This document shows, one piece after another, positions 60,232 through 64,000 of a stretch of 64,000 nucleotides of DNA; position 1 is the first letter of the stretch; each line of letters opens with the position of its first letter. The stretch comes from Methanoculleus methanifontis. GTDB taxonomy: Archaea; Halobacteriota; Methanomicrobia; Methanomicrobiales; Methanoculleaceae. The stretch covers positions 1 through 64,000 of the forward strand of contig NZ_VCYI01000013.1 of NCBI RefSeq assembly GCF_030464365.1, written 5' to 3'. Below the pieces are notes generated by a model. The model was not told where the DNA came from, made no database searches, and was given only the letters and a program-made list of their open reading frames with translations. Made by a program: the position numbers and the translations under genes.

Positions 60232-60609
60232 TCACTTCTTTTTCTTGGCCATGGAGAGGATATCCACAACGTATTTTCCTTCCTTCTCCAGTCCGACGAC
60301 GACCTCGTCCGACCGGGCCAGCTTCTCGATATTTAATTCGTACGAACCCGGACCAAGGATGCGGATACTCTCGATGCGCTCGAAGACCTCGATCTCATCT
60401 TTTTTTGTTCGTTCCTGCTTGACTTCAAGCACTTCCTCGCCCGTCTCCCGGACGATCTCATCGATGGTCTTCTCCTTCAGCACGTCGTCGTGCCGTTCGG
60501 CCTCACGGATGTAGAGAAACTTCTTGCCGCCGCAACTCGGGCACCCTTTCAGTATCTTTGTCGAACCGTCTTCGAACTCTCTACCGCATTGCGTACACTT
60601 GTGAGGCAT
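60232..60609 (-). CDS. Zinc-ribbon protein, OapC/ArvC-like
   Basis: 125 residues. N-terminal zinc ribbon CTQCGREF...GCPSCGGKKF, then an acidic/lysine-rich middle and a C-terminal beta segment (YELNIEKLARSDEVVVGL) ending KKKK. Matches the archaeal zinc-ribbon partner of the Era-like GTPase and DUF2073 protein (OapABC/ArvABC of haloarchaea). Last gene of that three-gene operon, 21 nt after DUF2073. Confidence 0.8.
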   Translation of the reverse strand: MPHKCTQCGREFEDGSTKILKGCPSCGGKKFLYIREAERHDDVLKEKTIDEIVRETGEEVLEVKQERTKKDEIEVFERIESIRILGPGSYELNIEKLARSDEVVVGLEKEGKYVVDILSMAKKKK

Positions 60610-60630
60610 AAATCACCATTTGATATCCGT

Positions 60631-61008
60631 TCATCTCGAAGAAGAAACCCATGCACTGATGAGATCCTTCTCCTTCTTGAGCGTCCTGAGCTGGTTGGCG
60701 GGCCCGATCACAGTCAACCGGGTCTCGGAACGTTTCCCGCCGAGGAGTTTCGCCAGAAACCCATTCTGGGCATCCTTGATCGGATAGGTCTCCATCTCGA
60801 TCCCGGAGAACCCGTCCGGCGCGATCTCCCGCATCGTGATCTCAATGAGTTTGCTCTGCTCGTCCGGTGCGAGCCCCTTCTCCAGGATAACAATGTTTCC
60901 TTCCATAACGTCATCGAGGATCAGGCGGATCTTCTCCATTGCGGTGAGCCGGTCCAGGCGTTCCGCAGAAATCAGGTCTATCTGTACACCCTGTATCATC
61001 TCCATCAC
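60631..61008 (-). CDS. DUF2073 protein, OapB/ArvB-like
   Basis: 125 residues, DUF2073 family: VQIDLISAERLDRLTAMEKIRLILDDVMEGNIVILEKGL and GIEMETYPIK, LTVIGPANQLRTLKKEKDLISAWV. Start ATG 61008 overlaps the GTPase stop (ATGA). In haloarchaea the homologue forms a unit with the GTPase that has been tied to vesicle formation and to Orc1/Cdc6-associated proteins (recollection). Confidence 0.85.
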   Translation of the reverse strand: MMEMIQGVQIDLISAERLDRLTAMEKIRLILDDVMEGNIVILEKGLAPDEQSKLIEITMREIAPDGFSGIEMETYPIKDAQNGFLAKLLGGKRSETRLTVIGPANQLRTLKKEKDLISAWVSSSR

Positions 61009-61646
61009 CCGAAATATGACGTCATCTGCTCGTACAACTCTTCCACGTTGTTTCCTTCAAGGCCGGATATGGCAATCACGGGATGCTGGGGAAACGCACT
61101 CTTGATCCGCGCGGGAGACGCATCGGGAAGATCGTTTTTGTTTGCAACGATCAGGACCGGGAGTTTCCGGCTCTCGATGATCCCGACAAGCATGATGTTC
61201 ACCTGCTGAAACGGGTCCAGCGTGGAGTCGAGCATGTAGACGACGCCGTCGATATCCTCGCGGAGCCAGTGCATCGCCTCGGCAACACCCTCCGTCGCCT
61301 CCCGGGCCCGCTTGACCGCTTCCTCCTTATCGATACCGTACTCGACAAACTCATTGTAATCAATCTTGGTCGTCACGCCCGGCGTATCGACGATGTCGAT
61401 GGTGATCGAATTGCCGTTCTGGCCCGTGATGGTGATATCCTCTTTGCGTCGGACGCGGCGGGTTTCGTGAGGCACTTCGCTGACCGGGCCGACCGCATCA
61501 CCGACCCAATCCCGCACAATCCGGTTCGCAAGCGTCGTCTTGCCGGCATTAGGAGGGCCGTAGATCCCGATGCGGCAGGTTCGCTTCTTAAAGAGCGCCT
61601 TCAATAACCCTGAGATCTTTCTTTTCGTACGAACTAAGAACGTCAT
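61005..61646 (-). CDS. Era-like small GTPase, OapA/ArvA-like
   Basis: 213 residues. G1 GIYGPPNAGKTTL (about 27-39), G3 DTPGVTTK, G4 NKND, G5-like AISG. No KH domain, so not a true Era. A positively charged, possibly membrane-proximal N-terminus (RTKRKISGLLKALFKKRTC) is notable. In haloarchaea the homologue (ArvA/OapA) drives extracellular vesicle production; the same role in a methanogen is an inference. First gene of the operon and divergent from CBS-domain genes. Confidence 0.88.
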   Translation of the reverse strand: MTFLVRTKRKISGLLKALFKKRTCRIGIYGPPNAGKTTLANRIVRDWVGDAVGPVSEVPHETRRVRRKEDITITGQNGNSITIDIVDTPGVTTKIDYNEFVEYGIDKEEAVKRAREATEGVAEAMHWLREDIDGVVYMLDSTLDPFQQVNIMLVGIIESRKLPVLIVANKNDLPDASPARIKSAFPQHPVIAISGLEGNNVEELYEQMTSYFG

Positions 61647-61856
61647 TAAGCTCCCTCAGATAGACAGATTTGCCTATACGTAAGTGAGTTGTGGCACTCA
61701 CAAATAAATATAATTATATGTTCTGTCCGGCGCATTCTTCTCATTTTGCAGACAAACAACATTCCCGGGGTGAGAGAATTCTTTTATACTGTTGAAACCT
61801 AGATAGACTTGCACCTGGAGAATTGGCCTTAATTGCGGCCAGATTAGGAGAATCCC
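61647..61856. promoter_or_regulatory. Divergent promoter region, arv-like operon and CBS operon
   Basis: The sequence AAATAAATATAATTATATG (61702-61720) is a strong AT-rich element, with reading in both directions about 55-75 nt from ATG 61646 on the minus strand. A TTTTATAC-like element near 61782-61790 lies about 70 nt before ATG 61857. AGGAG at 61846-61850 is the ribosome site of the CBS gene. Confidence 0.45.
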
Positions 61857-62420
61857 ATGATGAATAATAGCGACACCATCCGCTTCGAGACACGCATACC
61901 AGTCAGGGAGGTCATGCAAAGCCATCCGACAACCATCGATGTTGGTGAAACTGTCGCCCGAGCGGCGCAGATCATGTGCCGCGACGAGGTCGGGAGTTGT
62001 ATTGTGCTGCAGAACAACCTGCCCACCGGGATCGTCACGGAGGAGGATATCAACTGCAAAGTCGTGGCTAAAGATTTGAAACCGGGTGATATTCATGTCA
62101 GCGACATCATGAGCACGCCCCTGATCACGATCGGTGCCGACAAGCTGGTCGGGGACGCTGCGGCAATGATGGTGAAAAACCGTGTTCGCAGGCTCCCCGT
62201 CGTCGAAGACCAGATGGTCATCGGGATCGTGACGGTCAGGGACATCCTCACCGTCGCGGCTGAAGTGAACGAACTCCTGGCGGATCTCATCGAGATCAAC
62301 CGCGAAGAGGAGTACGCCATGGGGGTATGCGACCGGTGCGGGAATATCTCCGACGACTTATCAAGAGTCGACAACCTTATGCTCTGCCCCGCCTGTCGGG
62401 AGGAGGAGCAGTTGTTATGA
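61857..62420 (+). CDS. CBS-pair protein with C-terminal zinc ribbon
   Basis: 187 residues. Two CBS motifs (VREVMQSHPTTIDVGETVARAAQIM, about 16-40; VSDIMSTPLITIGADKLVGDAAAMM, about 80-104) form one adenosine-ligand-binding Bateman pair. The C-terminus has a four-cysteine zinc ribbon (CDRCGNISDD...LCPACREEE). Such CBS/Zn-ribbon proteins are common in archaea; ligand unknown. AGGAG ribosome site. Overlaps the next gene (ATGA). Confidence 0.88.
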   Translation: MMNNSDTIRFETRIPVREVMQSHPTTIDVGETVARAAQIMCRDEVGSCIVLQNNLPTGIVTEEDINCKVVAKDLKPGDIHVSDIMSTPLITIGADKLVGDAAAMMVKNRVRRLPVVEDQMVIGIVTVRDILTVAAEVNELLADLIEINREEEYAMGVCDRCGNISDDLSRVDNLMLCPACREEEQLL

Positions 62421-63172
62421 AGGTGGCCTCAGACCTGATGGTGAAGATCCCCACCCTGCAGTACGACGATTACGTCACAAAAGCACGGAGCGTTCTTCGG
62501 GACGACGTCTTTCGCGAACTCTATATCGTGGACGAGAGGAACCGCCTGAGAGGATATCTCGACATCTCCGATGTTCTGCGAGTCATGGACACGAAATCGA
62601 ACGTCACGATCAACGGGTTCGTCCGGGAAGCAGCCCGGATCTCACGGGATACCCCTCTTGCGGAGGTAGGCGTCGCTATATTAAATGCCCGTGCTAACAG
62701 CGCTGCGGTAGTCAACGGAGACGATGTATACGAGGGAGGGGTGCTCTTCTCCGAACTCTTCCCCGTCCTGATCTCCCGTCGCACGATCCCCGGCAGGATC
62801 GAGGATGTCATGTCGCGAGAGCCCGTCACCTGCACGCCGGAAGAACCCATACACCGCATCTACAGCCTGATCGTCGCAAGCGGGTTTACCGCGTTTCCAG
62901 TGGTGCAGAAGAGAGAGACTATCGGCATAGTCTCCCGCCGGGATCTCCTGCGCGCCGGGAGTGTCCGCACATCGGTGAAGAACCAGGCGGACACCACCGT
63001 CGAGCGGGTGATGACGACACCCGTCATCTCGGTGACGCCGGACGACACGATAGCAACGGCGAGCCGATTGATGGTCGAACACGACATCAGCATGCTCCCG
63101 GTCATCGACGAGAGAAAGCATCTCGTCGGCGTTATCGACCGTCATGACGTCCTTAGCGGCCGTTTAGCCTGA
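62417..63172 (+). CDS. Four-CBS-domain protein
   Basis: 251 residues starting ATG 62417, in a 4-nt overlap with the previous stop. CBS units appear at about 5-60 (SDLMVKIPTLQYDDYVTKARSVL), 65-120 (VREAARISRDTPLAEVG), 130-185 (IEDVMSREPVTCTPEEPIHR) and 195-250 (VERVMTTPVISVTPDDTIATASRLM). No extra catalytic domain. Probably an energy- or SAM-sensing protein, as CBS pairs bind AMP, ATP or SAM. Confidence 0.87.
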   Translation: MKVASDLMVKIPTLQYDDYVTKARSVLRDDVFRELYIVDERNRLRGYLDISDVLRVMDTKSNVTINGFVREAARISRDTPLAEVGVAILNARANSAAVVNGDDVYEGGVLFSELFPVLISRRTIPGRIEDVMSREPVTCTPEEPIHRIYSLIVASGFTAFPVVQKRETIGIVSRRDLLRAGSVRTSVKNQADTTVERVMTTPVISVTPDDTIATASRLMVEHDISMLPVIDERKHLVGVIDRHDVLSGRLA

Positions 63173-63211
63173 GGACGGTTCCGGATACCACAATTCCAGA
63201 GGAGTGATAGG

Positions 63212-64000
63212 ATGCAACCCAACTCGAATAACTCGGATAAGAAACCAGCCGACAGACTCCTGAAGATGCCCGGCAGACGCGAACGCGGGCCGGTCGACTT
63301 CAAGACAAAGATCGCCGGGCACGAAGGCGAGATCATGGCGATCGCCACGAGAGACGTTATTGTGGCGCAACAGACGACCACAATCATCCAGGCAGTCGAG
63401 ATCATGACCAGGGAAGGGTTCCGCAGGCTGCCGGTCGTCGATCCCGGAACGCACCATCTCCGGGGGATCGTGACGGTCGGCGATATCATCAACTTCATGG
63501 GAGGCGGCGACAAGTTCAATCTCGTTCAGGTGAAGCATGGCGGGAACTTCCTCGCGGGCGTCAACGAGGGGGTCCGCGAGATCATGACGCCGCACCTGGT
63601 CACCATGCCGGTGACGGGAGCCATCGCCGACGCGGTCGATATCATCGTCAACAAGAATATCGGCGGAATCCCCATCACCGACGCGGAAGGGGGACTGAAG
63701 GGCATCGTGACCGAGCGCGACGTGATGAAGGTGCTCACCACCGAGCACTCGGGCCGCAAGGCGGAGGATATCATGAAATCTTCGGTACGCGTCACCGGCC
63801 CCGACACGCCGATCCGTAACGTCTGCCGGGAGATGGTGAAGTGCCGATTCAGGCGCCTCCCGGTCGTTGCCGACGACGTCCTCTGCGGGATCGTCACTGC
63901 CACCGATATCATGAGTTATCTCGGGAAAGGTAAAGCATTCGAGCAGCTGACGACCGGGGACTCCGCCGAGGTCATGGGAGCGCCGGTGCGCTCGCTCCTC
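63212..64000 (+). CDS. CBS-domain protein, partial at window end
   Basis: Open from ATG 63212 to the window edge (263 codons) with no stop seen. CBS motifs at about 40-95 (ATRDVIVAQQTTTIIQAVEIM, RRLPVVDPGTHHLRGIVTVGDII), 125-180 (VREIMTPHLVTMPVTGAIADAVDII) and 187-240 (AEDIMKSSVRVTGPDTPIRN), with AEVMGAPVRSLL starting the fourth at the edge. GAGGAGTG at 63200-63207 is the ribosome site. Third gene of the CBS run, 39 nt after the second. Confidence 0.85.
   Translation, partial: MQPNSNNSDKKPADRLLKMPGRRERGPVDFKTKIAGHEGEIMAIATRDVIVAQQTTTIIQAVEIMTREGFRRLPVVDPGTHHLRGIVTVGDIINFMGGGDKFNLVQVKHGGNFLAGVNEGVREIMTPHLVTMPVTGAIADAVDIIVNKNIGGIPITDAEGGLKGIVTERDVMKVLTTEHSGRKAEDIMKSSVRVTGPDTPIRNVCREMVKCRFRRLPVVADDVLCGIVTATDIMSYLGKGKAFEQLTTGDSAEVMGAPVRSLL

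Overview
The window is high-GC euryarchaeal DNA from a hydrogenotrophic methanogen, most likely Methanomicrobiales and possibly close to Methanoculleus (inference from gene content and codon use; no search was run). Evidence for a methanogen is an F430 biosynthesis operon (cfbA-cfbE-cfbD-cfbB), a methanogenesis marker 9 protein and diphthine synthase. Archaeal TATA boxes 30-45 nt before many starts, ATGA start/stop overlaps and an archaeal tRNA-Glu fit the same picture. No CRISPR array, rRNA or intact transposase was seen.

Layout. 0.8-6.7 kb: DNA repair (Fe-S nuclease/helicase, MutY-like glycosylase, UV endonuclease). 6.7-8.9 kb: four tandem fasciclin-domain genes, each with its own TATA box. 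9-12 kb: an overlapping minus-strand operon (PD-(D/E)XK nuclease, marker 9 protein, CitG-like protein, DUF447) divergent from the cfb operon (12-16 kb). 16-20 kb: ilvE, tRNA-Glu, then a decayed, less GC-rich patch with a frameshifted HIT gene, a truncated Mrr-like gene and a GrpB gene. 20-25 kb: an overlapping cell-envelope operon (lipoprotein, membrane protein, PGF-CTERM-like surface propeller, membrane-anchored protein) divergent from a membrane-bound winged-helix regulator. 25-35 kb: housekeeping and stress genes (Hsp20, DEAD helicase, TreT, FKBP, PolX). 35-38.6 kb: small paralogues, then an overlapping operon of winged-helix-FHA protein, transmembrane Ser/Thr kinase and K+ channel. 38.7-49 kb: SIMPL, metallo-hydrolase, MscS, a sensor kinase without an obvious phospho-acceptor His, NusA-like KH protein, hisE, DUF151, a flippase-like protein, DUF357, dphB and a RecA/KaiC-like gene with an in-frame TAA. 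49-51.5 kb: feoB with a DtxR-FeoA regulator. 51.7-56.2 kb: a PolX paralogue with a degenerate polymerase site, overlapping a NgBR-like cis-prenyltransferase subunit; the complementary catalytic subunit lies on the other strand. 56.3-58.6 kb: pilin-like genes. 58.8-64 kb: KamA-family radical SAM protein, the ArvABC/OapABC-like GTPase operon and a divergent run of three CBS-domain genes, the last cut by the window end.

The most distinctive points are the kinase/FHA-regulator/channel operon, the complementary cis-prenyltransferase halves, the tandem leaderless fasciclins, and a dispersed family of palindromic repeats. The repeats have GCGAAG-rich inverted ends enclosing strings of small hairpins, occur at five places, and one copy overlaps the end of a gene.
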